A stretch of DNA of 64,000 bases. Origin: Lepas anatifera. Its lineage: Eukaryota > Arthropoda > Thecostraca > Lepadidae. The stretch is from assembly GCA_034440635.1 (NCBI GenBank), contig JAOTON010000895.1:310001-374000 (forward strand), given 5' to 3'. This document shows, piece by piece, positions 47,001-57,691 of the stretch (its first letter is position 1; each line of letters begins with the position of its first letter). Below the pieces are notes generated by a model. That model worked only from the letters and a program-made list of their open reading frames with translations. It was not told the origin of the DNA and did no database searches. The position numbers and the translations under genes were made by a program.

Positions 47001-47820
47001 TATCCGTAGGGCGCTTCATCCAGGGGGGCACCTAGGCTATCCAAAGGTGGCTTTTCTATCGAAGGGGTGCCTTCCTAGGGGCGCCTTTGCTACCCAGGGG
47101 CGCCTTTGCTGTCCACAGCACTTGTGTTATCCAGGGTTGTCTTTGCTGTCCAGGGGCGCCTTTGCTATCCAAGGGTGCATACGACATCCGTAAGGCGTTT
47201 TTTCCAGTGGGCGCCTAGGCTATCAAAGGGCGCTTTTTTCTACCCAAGGTGAGCATTTCATATTCCTAAAGCACCTATTTCTATCTAAGGGGCGCTTATG
47301 CTGTCCATAGCACCTCAGTTACCAAGATTTGCCTTTGCTGCCCAGGGGCGCCTTTCCTAGAACAGGGCGCATATGATATCCGTAGGGCGCTTCATCCAGG
47401 GGGCGCCTAGGCTATCCAAAGGCGGATTTTCTATCGAAGGGGTGCCGTCCTAGGGGCGCCTTTGCTACCCAGGGGCGCCTTTGCTATCCAAGGGTGCATA
47501 TGACATCCGTAACGCGCTTTTTTTCAGTGGGCGCCTAGGCTATCAAAGGGCGCCTTTTTCTACCCAAGGTGAGCATTTTATTTTCCTAAAGCGCCTACTT
47601 CTATCTAAGGGACGCTTATGCTGTCCGGGGTACATATGTTACCAAGATTTGCCTTTGCTGCCCAGGGGCGCCTTTCCTAGCCAAGGGCGCATATGATATC
47701 CGTAGGGCGCTTCATCCAGGGGGCACCTAGGCTACCTGGGGGCGCTTCATCCAGGGGGCGTCTAGGCTACCTGGGGGCGCTTCATCCAGGGGGCGCCTAG
47801 GCTACTCAGGAGTGTATTAG
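44051..47820 (+). repeat. Type-3 GC minisatellite with higher-order structure
   Basis: The basic unit is 19 bp, seen perfectly four times at about 46279-46350 (GGGGCGCCTTTGCTACCCA). Units are grouped into blocks. A 562-bp period relates 44414 to 44976. Blocks of about 190 bp start at GATATCCGTAGGG-type junctions (about 45441, 45634, 45825). Composite blocks of about 380 or 750-790 bp are marked by CTATCGAAGGGGTGCC at about 45120, 45870, 46257, 47050 and 47427. The last part (47700-47810) repeats GGGGGCGCTTCATCCAGGGG three times. It is one array in one orientation. Confidence 0.9.
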
Positions 47821-48049
47821 TTCCCCATGGCGCAATCTTGCTATCTAGTGGCGCCTTTTTCTTTGCCGGGGCGCTTTTGTTAGCTTTCTAAATTTCATCT
47901 GCAACATTTTACTGGGGCGCAAAAGACCAGTAAAGGCGTCTAATGTTTGGGCAGGGGCGCTTTGCCATGGTTTTAAGGAGTATGTGTTAATTCAAGTGGA
48001 ATAAGTGGTATCTACCACCTTGGCGCACGAGATGGGTACAGGCGCGCCA

Positions 48050-48082
48050 CTCATATCGGGCGCCTTCGGCGCCCGATATGAG
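48050..48082. repeat. Perfect subterminal hairpin (15-bp arms, 3-nt loop)
   Basis: CTCATATCGGGCGCC (48050-48064), loop TTC, then GGCGCCCGATATGAG (48068-48082). It lies about 70 bp inside the right end of the 8.3 kb element and contains the same GGCGCC core as the array. Confidence 0.9.
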
Positions 48083-48152
48083 CTAAGCTCTACTGGGGCG
48101 CTTGGGAGCTAAGGGGGCCCGGGCCCCTGGGCCCCCCTTGGATCCGTCACTG

Positions 48153-49154
48153 CACCAGACACAGCAGCTGCAACAGAGCCAGCACCAGACACAGCAGCTG
48201 TTGCAGAGTCAGTACCAGACACAGCAGCTGCAGCAGTGCTAACATCAGACACAGCAGCTGCAGCAGAGTCAGTACCAGACACAGCAGCTGCAACAGAGCC
48301 AGCACCAGACACAGCAGCTGTTGCAGAGTCAGTACCAGACACAGCAGCTGCAGCAGTGCTAACATCAGACACAGCAGCTGCAGCAGAGTCAGTACCAGAC
48401 ACAGCAGCTGCAACAGAGCCAGCACCAGACACAACAGCTGTTGCAGAGTCAGTACCAGACACAGCAGCTGCAGCAGTGCTAACATCAGACACAGCAGCTG
48501 CAGCAGAGTCAGTACCAGACACAGCAGCTGCAACAGAGCCAGCACCAGACACAACAGCTGTTGCAGAGTCAGTACCAGACACGGCAGCTGCAGCAGTGCT
48601 AACATCAGACACAGCAGCTGCAGCAGAGCCAGCACCAGACGCAGCAGCTGCAGCAGTGCTAACATCAGACACAGCAGCTGCAGCAGAGTCAGTACCAGAC
48701 ACAGCAGCTGCAGCAGAGCCAGCACCAGACACAGCAGCTGCAGCAGAGCCAGCACCAGACACAGCAGCTGCAGCGGAGTCAGCACCAGACACAGCAGCTG
48801 CAACAGAGCCAGCACCAGACACAACAGCTGTTGCAGAGTCAGTACCAGACACAGCAGCTGCAGCAGTGCTAACATCAGACACAGCAGCTGCAGCAGAGCC
48901 AGCACCAGATGCAGCAGCTGCAGCAGTGCTAACATCAGACACAGCAGCTGCAGCAGAGCCAGCACCAGACGCAGCAGCTGCAGCAGTGCTAACATCAGAC
49001 ACAGCAGCTGCAGCAGAGTCAGTACCAGACACAGCAGCTGCAGCAGAGCCAGCACCAGACACAGCAGCTGCAGCAGAGCCAGCACCAGACACAGCAGCTG
49101 CAGCGGAGTCAGCACCAGACACAGCAGCTGCAGCGGAGTCAGCACCAGACACAA
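48153..49154 (+). repeat. 30-bp minisatellite, right part, with 120-bp higher-order repeat
   Basis: The same 30-bp unit as 39531-39846. Between about 48190 and 48600 four variant units form an exact 120-bp super-repeat. Later units are shuffled. Open frames of 324 (plus), 392 and 335 (minus) codons cross it, made only of 10-residue repeats such as PAPDTAAAAE or SGAGSAAAAV. I treat them as non-coding. Confidence 0.95.
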
Positions 49155-49353
49155 TTGTGTGTGGTTTTGAAACTGTATATTTTACACAACTTATTGTTGT
49201 TAATGACTGATCCCAGGATGAATGTAGTGGGGATATGAAAATAATAAAACACTTACTATCAGCAAATTGCAATATGAAATCTTTCAAAATTAGAGATTAC
49301 TATTAATAATAATAGTAAAATAATAATAGTAATAATAATAGTAATAGATAAAT

Positions 49354-49437
<84 letters not shown>
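49354..49437 (+). repeat. (GA)n microsatellite, preceded by (AAT/AGT)n
   Basis: About 84 bp of pure GA. 49290-49352 before it is rich in AATAATAGT triplets. Confidence 0.97.
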
Positions 49438-49569
49438 ATAAAATACGATTTTCTTGTCTTGCTGATTTTGCTACATAAATTTGATCCAAGTTGTTGCAAC
49501 TTCGGTTTTTGTGATCGAAGCCTCACCGAAGTGATCAAGGGACTTGTCACGGAAACTCCAATCCTTCTA

Positions 49570-49745
49570 TCCGATAGAGGAATGCCTGCAATGACGGGTC
49601 AATTTGGAAGTCAGAGTTAAACATTTGACGAAGCACAGGGAGTGGCGCTCAGCTCAGGTGACCACCTCACCAGTCAGCTGCCAGCCGATCTATGGTAGAT
49701 AAATATTGAGCGCCGGGACGTCTCAGGGGAACCGATACCAAACTT
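49570..49745 (-). repeat. Dispersed repeat with tRNA-like box A, copy 1
   Basis: It shares GCAATGACG-GT-AATTTG-AAGTCA, AAAGCAC-like, GGTCAGCTC-like and CTGCCAGCCGA landmarks with 59815-59950. On the minus strand the paired copy reads TAGCTCGGCTGGCAGA, close to a pol III A box, so this may be another SINE family. Confidence 0.45.
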
Positions 49746-50760
49746 TCACCAGTGTTCTGCCATCGCACTGTTTTCTGAGCGGGCCGAAGATGAAACTGTG
49801 AAACTATGCTGAAAGGCCGAAACTGATATCATGTCGGCCATGTTTAGGTGTTAATACAGAAACAATGGGAGCATAAGGCCGAAATAAGGAAACTTGATAC
49901 ATTTGCTGCTGCCATTTCTAGTATTTTGCGTTGAACTTTCAGTATAAAAATTCACACGCGCTGTCAAATAAAAATGAACTTTCGTTTGTGTCACACTGTC
50001 ATGGATGTTACTTAAATTTTCATCAGGAAGTTTGATCATCTTGATTTATCTATACACGTTTTGTGGCGGCTCATATGTACAGGTGCACCAGAAGCAATTT
50101 CAGTCTTCTTAAAAACAGGAATGGCCTGATTCTCCTCACCCGGTTACGAAACCATTCTCCCGCTTTTGTACTGGTGTGCCGAATCAACTTTCCGCTCCAC
50201 TCACATGGCTCTGAACCGTCCCGTCTCGCACAAGACTAGTCAAGAGGCTCATTTCGAAGGATTCATATCTTCCGCCACTGCAAGTACCGCCACTTTGAAG
50301 TGGTCCCAGTGCTGCCACATTGCTTTTGGTGGTGGCACTGCTGCTTGCGCTGAAAGAGAAGGCCAAATTCGAAGTCACGACCTTGAGGGCATACATGCTT
50401 ACTGAAAGACCAATTTGCCAGTTGGAGCACTTTTACGATGTCAGAGCTGAGTTACTGTTCATTCAATCATTCAAGCCTGACGACGAGTTCCAGAAAAACA
50501 GATATCCGATTAAAACAAAGCAAAAACGCCACATCCTTAGTTACAGGCACTTTGATCAATGACAAAACTTATGCGAGGTCGCTGATGCAGGTAAAAACGA
50601 AGGAAATGTGCTTTCTAGACACCATTGATAAGAACACAATGCTGCATATTGTTAACTCAGAATTCTGATGGTCTTCTGCGAAGTTCATGGGGCTGTTTTC
50701 GATGAACTTCACTGAACTGTAGACAGGCAGTGTCATAAACAGTGACATAAGTGTCCTGCG
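49746..50760. other. Unassigned sequence
   Basis: Frames at 50166-50668 overlap on both strands and match nothing I know. Confidence 0.4.
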
Positions 50761-50768
50761 GTAGACAG

Positions 50769-51013
50769 CATAGGCGGATCCAGGGGGGCAAGGGGGCACG
50801 TGCCCCCCGATCGACCCTCGGCGCCCCCTGAAAGGTCAATGGCGCCCCCCTGAAATGTCGCTTCCCACCCCCCCAGGATACGAAAGTCGGCGCCCACCGA
50901 CAGGATTTGGCGCCCACCTGATAGATTTTGCCGGTCATAAGTGGCGCCCCCCTGGTCCGGATGGCGCCCCCGGGAAGGTGCCCCCCCGATCGGCACTCCT
51001 GGATCCGCCTATG
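50769..51013. mobile_element. hAT MITE, 245 bp, perfect target duplication, short GGCGCC array
   Basis: The two ends are the same 16-mer, CATAGGCGGATCCAGG, in inverted orientation. GTAGACAG flanks it on both sides (50761-50768 and 51014-51021). The interior is mainly repeats of GGCGCCCCCCTG separated by about 15-30 bp of variable sequence. It is a small version of the array-filled elements at 39847 and 4792. Confidence 0.92.
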
Positions 51014-51021
51014 GTAGACAG

Positions 51022-54000
51022 ATATTGCAATTCCTAAATTCGTAAACTGAGATGCATCTTGTATCACCCATAATTCTGATACCTCACAGAAGGAAAAATG
51101 ACAACTCGTTTGAGGGTAGGATAGAATGATCAAAAGTGGTACCCCATGGAAATTTATTTTTGACCGTAATTTGGTGCCAAGCCCCCCCCAACGTGATATA
51201 GACAAAACACCTTGAACAAGGCTTACTTGTTTGAAATGGGGTATAGTAGGACACCCCTTGCGGACGTGTACCAATTCCAACAACACCCCTCCTTGGTGTC
51301 CATTTCATTTTAAACCCTAGTAAAGGTGTTGCTACACCCTATGTTCCCAATCGTGGTATCAATAGCCCCTGTTATCATATACCTCTGTGAGGTGTATTGG
51401 GAAGAATATTTGGTAAATGGGGTGCAACCGACTGCGGTTTTTTCCTGTGTTTCCTCTGTTTGTGGAGAAGCACAAAATTGTATAGGTCATGATGACACAC
51501 TGGCCGAAAAATACCTATAGGATACGAATATGCATGTAAATGAACACCACCCATCTGCGAGCCAACTCCATCATCCATCAGCGTAGCTCCCTTTTAGGAC
51601 CACACACGGATACACTTGAAGTGGCTGCTACCAACGGCATTCCATGCGTTGTGGAGATTCCGCCCGTATTTTTTATTTAATCCATTAGGTCCTTGATCTA
51701 TGACTTGGGTGAATGCACGAATGTATTCAAACATCAACCATCCACCAGAATCATCACCCATCACCATCGTACGCTCTTAGGGCAACACACTGGATTAAAA
51801 TTAGACTGGACATATGTTTAACATAACGTCCCATTTTGGCAGCATTTCCTGATTTCCCGCCTGTGCCTTCGCCACTTATTTATGCCTTACGACGAGAAGG
51901 ACGCAAATATTATTGGGTGTGCATATGTCTATCCTGTAACTCGAGTTATAGCGCCAAGAATTTGTATGTTTCCTGCTGATGCATCAAACAATGGGGAAAC
52001 ACGAGGGGCGATAGACTTCTAAAAACTTTACAATACCTGAAAAGGTCTAAGGTATAAGTTCGTCTTGCACGTAAATGCATAGTTCTGATATGTGTAGCAT
52101 TCCATGTCGCTGAGAAAGCACTTGCCAACGGAAGAACAGATATTCGTACAACCTGTTGTGAAGGCCAAGTTCAAGTGGTGAATGGAATTGCATATCCGCA
52201 CCAGCCTTCACCAACAGCGCATTTCTCACTGACTGTGCTTCAGCAGCGTGACCTTGAAAATGACCTGTTGGCGCATGCGCACAATGTACGACGCTCGGAT
52301 GCATGTGACGATACTTTGTTGAGGTGCTTGCTGCCCCATGGCAATAGAAACTTAACACCAGGCTGGAGATGTTTTTCTTTTCTTTTCGTGTACTAACACT
52401 TTGCTTTGGTGCTCCCTTGCACCCTGAAATTCACTTATGACGACATGAGCATTTGTAGAGGTGTTCAGCGTGCTAAACCAAAGGTGTAAGGATGTTTTCT
52501 GTTGTCTGTATTCCATGACGCTGGTCCTCAGGGTGCGATGAATTTCTAAACTAGTGAGGCTGCAGACATCAGTACAGTTTGGCTCCATTGATCAACGCAA
52601 ATCTATTCATTGTACTACTCGTCGGAGAGTATTTTGTCTTAAACATCACCATGATGAGGGCCTTTTCACACACCTTGCATAAGGAATTTCCAAGATGTCA
52701 GAAACACTGTGGGGCAAAACCTGTGATAAGACTGGCGTACAGATCTGTTGGAAGTAAAACTACTGATTTGAAACAAACATTTCAGTTGTTTTAAGTTTCA
52801 GTTCAGTTAGTTCCAGTGGTTCCTTGAAGCAACACTGATGGTGGTGCCACAAATATTGACCTATGGCCTGTGAGGGGTTACTTTGGGCCCATGGGCTAGG
52901 TTTGATTTTGTTAAGAACCTTCTTTTGATAGACCTAGAACCGTTATTTTGACCTCATATATTTCGGCCTTCTCTTCCAGTAAACTTTTCCGTCCCTACTT
53001 TTCTTCCACTACCGATTATCTAAGGCTGCTGTGCTACTCTCTTGATTTTCTACCAATAGCCTACGTAATTAAGCTGTTGTCGGTCAAATGCATCAATCAC
53101 AAGCCCTGGCTCCACATATTTTTCACACATGCAATTCTGTTATAATTCAGGCATACGGCTGAGGTCGCATTTACCACAGGACGAATGTGGACCATCGTGT
53201 CGCGTTTGCTTTCATTCGATTTCACGCGTACTCTCCTGTTGGAGCAGGAGCAGCCGTATATTTGAGGAGCACTCTGGGAAGCTTTAGGAGTCTTTCAGTC
53301 GGTTATTTCAGTCACAAGTGTGCACCGAAGGAGAAGTCGTCACTGCAAAGTTGTCACCATCCGGAGAGCCTGAGCAAACTATGATGCAAGTGATATTTCC
53401 CAGGCGGGATAGTCCGGCTCGGCACGTTACTTTGAGTGGACGGCCAGGAGGGAGAGCTATGATATTCTTGCTATGCTACCGTTTCCAAGACCGTGTTCCT
53501 TTTTAGCAATGATCGTTCTTCGCAGAAGTGAATACCTACTTCATTATTTCTTCTTTTAGCTTATGTAAATTCGCGAAACCATAAAACGCTAGCCTACTGT
53601 GAATTAATTTTGCTGTGGTGGTAACAGTTGCGGCTGGTTTCAGAGACAAACTAGGCTGCTTTACTTACAGGTGACTGCAGGGCAGCAATGACGGACGCGA
53701 GACCCCCATGGGGCGAGGAGGCCCCATTTTGCAGCATTATGGTCGCGCTCTTTAACGACGGCGCTCCTTCTCTGCCACACACGAACCTCATCACTCTACA
53801 CGACATCCTCACGCTTCGCGATGCGACTATTGAAGTAGAAACCTAGGGTCAGACAAAAAATCGTCGCGGCTAGGAAACATAGAAACATTGGGGAAATGCT
53901 AGAAAATAACTTACTTTAGGAGAGGAGCCAATAACTTCAATTTCTTTTATTTGTTGTTATGTGACTTTCTAGGAACTGCTTGACGATTTTGGCTTGAAAT

Positions 54001-54240
54001 CTATAAATGGTCGCCTGGGCTCAGTTAAACTGTTTTTTGAACTGCATTCTAACTCCCTCGCAAGAAATGACAAGCAGTCTTATTTGGACGCAACTGTGTT
54101 TCTGCTTCCCAGAAGTTCATTGTTATGGGCTACGACCATCCTAGTTAACGAAGTAACTTTGGTCTGAACTGAATACCTTCGTCCTTGCCGCTTTTTATTA
54201 CGTCGAATCGTCTTGAGCTAAAAATGACCTGTATCGCATC
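51022..54240. other. Unassigned 3.2 kb
   Basis: Minus-strand frames at 52047-52358 and 52352-52588 and several plus frames have no recognisable domain. No element ends were found. 53690-53850 is GC-rich with CATGGGGCGAGGAGGCCCC but has no supported exon. Confidence 0.35.
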
Positions 54241-54244
54241 TTAA

Positions 54245-55226
54245 CACCCACCCCGATGGGCTTCCGAGTGACTTGAGGGGAAGTATTCAAACACCCCCTC
54301 GAACTCGGCTCCTATGCGGGATAGCTAAAAAAGGAACGCTGGTTGATAGCTCATAACAATTCACGAAGAAACTACATTCGTCACTTTTTTCCTCAGGTCA
54401 ATATTGAGGTCATGACAGGTCAAAGAAGGTGGCATGTTAGAGAAGAGTCTCTGGGCTCCAGCATCTGATAGAGTTGAGTTAGAACTATTTTAGGCACCAT
54501 TCGCTTTCTTGCCCTACGGCGAATCGAATGATGTATGATATGACTATACTAGCTCAAAACAAAAAATTGCCTGACCTTAGGTCAGGTCAACGTCACCATC
54601 TGACCTATCATAGTCAATATGCGTATCAACCGACTTGCAACAGCAATCTAAACGTAGTGGTATCAAAATAAAAACTTTATCATCCTTTTCTACAAAGTTA
54701 TTGACCCAAATCTGAAGACCTCCCTAAGTAGCCTAATATGACATCTCAGAAGTCACATGTCTAAACTTGCAACATGAACCCATAAAGGAGCCTAGGATAC
54801 TAAGATTTGGAGAACATGAAGATGTTCATGCTATAACCACACAAATAAAGCCATTTTTACCAATTTCCGTTTTCCTTATTAATTTTCAATGGAGGGGTCA
54901 TGATCCGTATCTGACTTTAGGTCATCGATATGATATCCCGAAATTTACTTTTTAGCACTCAGTAGGCCCATTATGTGATATGAGTTTCAGTTGGATAGAT
55001 TAACCCTGTTTTTGCTTATGCCACCTCAAAAATTTTTGGAGGTGAGGTCACTTGACCTGTACTGGTCAGCTGGCTTGAGATGACTCGACATTAAAATTTT
55101 GGGAAAAATTGCAGAATCGATTAGGAATAAGGTGTACCACGTACATACAATGGCGCTTCACGCTGCCGGTCTTTGGTGCCACCGGATAACCCGAGGGGTG
55201 TTCAACCCCCCCCACTGGGGCGAGCG
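54245..55226 (+). mobile_element. TTAA-flanked AGGTCA-rich element, 982 bp, most complete copy
   Basis: TTAA lies at 54241-54244 and 55227-55230. The left end CACCCACCCCGATGGG faces the right end, the reverse complement of CGCTCGCCCCAGTGGG. Inside each end is a G-rich hairpin (GAAGTATTCAAACACCCCC and GGGGTGTTCAACCCCCC). Interior blocks include GTCATGACAGGTCAAAG, CCTTAGGTCAGGTCAACGTC and GGTGAGGTCACTTGACC. It has no coding capacity. Confidence 0.75.
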
Positions 55227-55254
55227 TTAATTATTTCTCACCAGTTTTCTCATG

Positions 55255-55536
55255 CTATCTGCATTTTGCCGTAATTGCCCTGGGACACGCACTCTGGGGG
55301 CCATTCAGGCCCCTCCCGTGTAATGTTGTGAAGGTGGACCGAAGTTTTACTGCACTGGGGACAAGGGTACGTATTTTGTGATCTAATGTTGACTTGACTA
55401 AAATGGCCGACTCCGTACCAATTTCGTTCACTAAGAGCTTTCGAACGGCTTCACATATTTTAGCCAACCTGTCTCGGAGACTAGAACGACAGGAAGAACA
55501 TAATGTTTCCGTAGTAGAACGCGGTACGGCAGACAT
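55255..55536 (-). CDS. Possible exon or open frame abutting an acceptor site
   Basis: The minus frame of 93 codons starts ATGTCTGCC at 55536 and ends TAG. Removing the adjacent transposon (55549-58150) restores CTATTAACTTTCTCCCCC then TTTAG before the ATG, a good branch point, pyrimidine tract and acceptor. The peptide (RSSLRDRLAKICEAVRKLL in the middle) matches no family I recognise. It could be a terminal exon or a TE fragment. Confidence 0.3.
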   Translation of the reverse strand: MSAVPRSTTETLCSSCRSSLRDRLAKICEAVRKLLVNEIGTESAILVKSTLDHKIRTLVPSAVKLRSTFTTLHGRGLNGPQSACPRAITAKCR

Positions 55537-57125
55537 CTAAAGGGGGAGCAGAGCTGCAAAAAATCTCAAATCTGTCGGGCACTTTCGAAAAAAACTCCAA
55601 ATCTGTCGGGTGGTTAGGATAGGACTATTAAAATTGTCTAAAACCCATTTATTGGTAAAATGTTCCTACTCTTTTTCCACATTCTTAATAGAAAATACTA
55701 AAATTAGCATAAAAAACTTCAAGTTTGGCACCAATGGATATCATTATCCTTATTTTTGTGCTCTGATCCTTATATGTGTGATATCCTTATTTTTCGTGCT
55801 CTGAAGCCGCCTATGGAAAATCTAAGTGGAATGACACAAGTCTTTTCATTTTCAAAACTCTAGAACTGAGACTGTTCTTCGGGTTTTCAATTATCAGACA
55901 CGCTCAGGAAATTAAGGTTATCGGCAGAAACCTATAACAAATTGAATACCGAACCACCAATTCCCATTTTCTGGAGTCACCATTGGTAAAGGAAATTTAT
56001 TATTGGATGTAATTTGAGATTTGTGGACGTACAGCATACAAATAGTGTGTGTCAAAGTCAGCTCGACTGGGTCTTGAATAAGACTCAGTCTTGAATTCCG
56101 ATGATTTAGGTCACAGGTGGAAATATACAATAACATGAAAAGCAGCCCCCCTTTTTCAGTCCTCTGCAGCCGCCATTGACAAAAAAATGCTGCACTAGAA
56201 TGAGAATAAGTGATATTGTGTTATTATGTTACATAGTCTAGCCCAGAATACTTAAAAAATATAGTTTGCAATGGAAGAAAGCTGACCTGGTTCCCATACC
56301 ATGCGGTTACTTATGCCAGCTTCTGCAGATTTTCATGATTTCAGTTTTTTGGAGGTGGGAGGGGGTAATTTGGAAGGAACCCCCAAAATTTATATATGGA
56401 TTTTGCTCTGATGGCCAGACAAACAAGATTGGAGGGGTACTTTTTTGATATTCGAAAGTGTTTTTAAGGATCATGGCTACTTGTAGTTGAATACAAACAT
56501 GTAATATTAGCTTTCCATGACTTTAAATGCATGTTTACATGAAAAATCCTAAATTTTGAAGCTGTTGGCTATCTCAAAGCTTTTCATGCATTGCCGTGCT
56601 CATTTCCATGAGGGTACATGGTTTAGGATCTGAAGTTCATGAGGCTAATAAATAACCTTAAGTCAGTTAGATAGTAAATGTCAAATAAATATCATGTTTC
56701 CAAGGAAGTTAAGAGTAAAAGGAATGAGTAAAGGTTGCACTAGGCTGTGTTTTTGTTATATCTTTGTCCCCTTGACATAGATCATAGGCATATTTATGTA
56801 AGTGAATAAAATGAAATAGGAGAAATAGTTTGGTACTTAAAACTCAAATTAATGTGGAAAGGTGAAGAGTTTTGTTTCTTTGGCATAAAAAATGCACTGA
56901 TGAAGGTATGCAACTTTTGTGGTTAATTCTGGACAAACAGGCATTGGATTTAAAAGAAGATGGAAGGGAAAATCAAATGTTTTAGTCTAATTTGACCAGT
57001 CTGCTGGTAAAATTCATTTTTCCCTTATTAATATCATTTAAAATTATTGATCAACAGTGAGCATAACATACTGTGTGGAAATAAATGTAAGCTGCCGAAA
57101 TTACAACGAACACCACATCACTTAC

Positions 57126-57354
57126 TTCTTTGTTTTCTCCCCACACTGTTCTGATCTGCCCGCTGTTTGATCCATGCTTCAAAACGACCTCCTTGGCCAA
57201 AACCACTGTTCCTGAACTTGCAGGGCAGCCCAGAATGCTTGATTCGCTGATGCTCCTTAAAAAAACGTTTCTCGCCAAAATACCCACATCCCTCAAATCC
57301 ACATTTAAGCTTGACACGGGACGGTGGAAGGGGCTTCAGCTTAATCGGAGCCAT
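57126..57354 (-). CDS. Zinc-finger-like exon carried by the hAT-like element
   Basis: The minus frame starts MAPIKLKPLPPSRVKLK at 57354. It then gives CGFEGCGYFGEKRFFKEHQR followed by IKH, a C-x4-C-x11-H-x4-H arrangement that fits a C2H2-like zinc finger, then GLPCKF and a basic end. The frame runs into a consensus donor (AA then GTAAGT, 57125-57120), so it looks like a first coding exon of about 76 codons with its partner exon missing. A C2H2 or BED-like DNA-binding protein is the likely source. It may be a host exon captured by the transposon or part of a decayed autonomous element. Function is unknown. Confidence 0.45.
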
Positions 57355-57581
57355 TTATCAGCCCTTCAACTATGGACGATGAAATCCAGGCTCAACCAGT
57401 TTACTCAAGATGTATACCAACGTAATGCAAGAGAAAAATAATCAAAAACACAACCTTGCAACGCATTGCCTCCACCACACCACGGGATTCTAGGGCCTTG
57501 GCCTCCGCCATATCCACAAGGCAACACACCAAACCGCAGGGCTGCTTTTCTTCAAACCGAAGATACCTTTTACACCGGCTT

Positions 57582-57619
57582 TGCCGCAAGGGCGCTGTTC
57601 AAACAGCGCCCTTGCGGCA
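57582..57619. repeat. Perfect palindrome, 18-bp arms, 2-nt loop
   Basis: TGCCGCAAGGGCGCTGTT, then CA, then its exact reverse complement. It is GC-rich in an otherwise AT-rich element. It could form a cruciform. Confidence 0.95.
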
Positions 57620-57691
57620 GCGTTGAGCGTACTTCCAAACGAAGGAAACGAAGGAAAAAAACAGTTTTGCCTGTCGCCTTTACCTTTACGG

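Larger units (their letters stand above)
39847..48152. mobile_element. 8.3 kb hAT-like element inserted in the 30-bp minisatellite
   Basis: The left end is CAGTGACGGATCTAGG and the right end is the reverse complement of CAGTGACGGATCCAAG (first 12 identical). GGGGGGGCCC follows just inside both ends. Flanks are CACCAGAC (39839-39846) and CACCAGAC (48153-48160), an 8-bp duplication as for hAT, though this motif also belongs to the 30-bp unit. The same minisatellite lies directly outside both ends. The interior holds a nested hAT MITE (39936-40409), a type-1 GC array (40740-41480), an AGGTCA-rich element (about 41500-42300), a GGGGCGCC array (42590-47820) and a terminal hairpin (48050-48082). 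No transposase was found. Confidence 0.85.

Noticed and set aside
44051..47820. CRISPR-like array
   Set aside because: The units are directly adjacent tandem repeats without unique spacers, in eukaryotic DNA, and lie inside a hAT-like element.
48109..49287. Alanine-rich frames of 392, 335 and 324 codons, resembling an antifreeze-like or mucin-like protein
   Set aside because: The same 30-bp unit is open on both strands and in several frames, there is no start context or splice evidence, and the frame on the left array is in a different phase. Best read as minisatellite.
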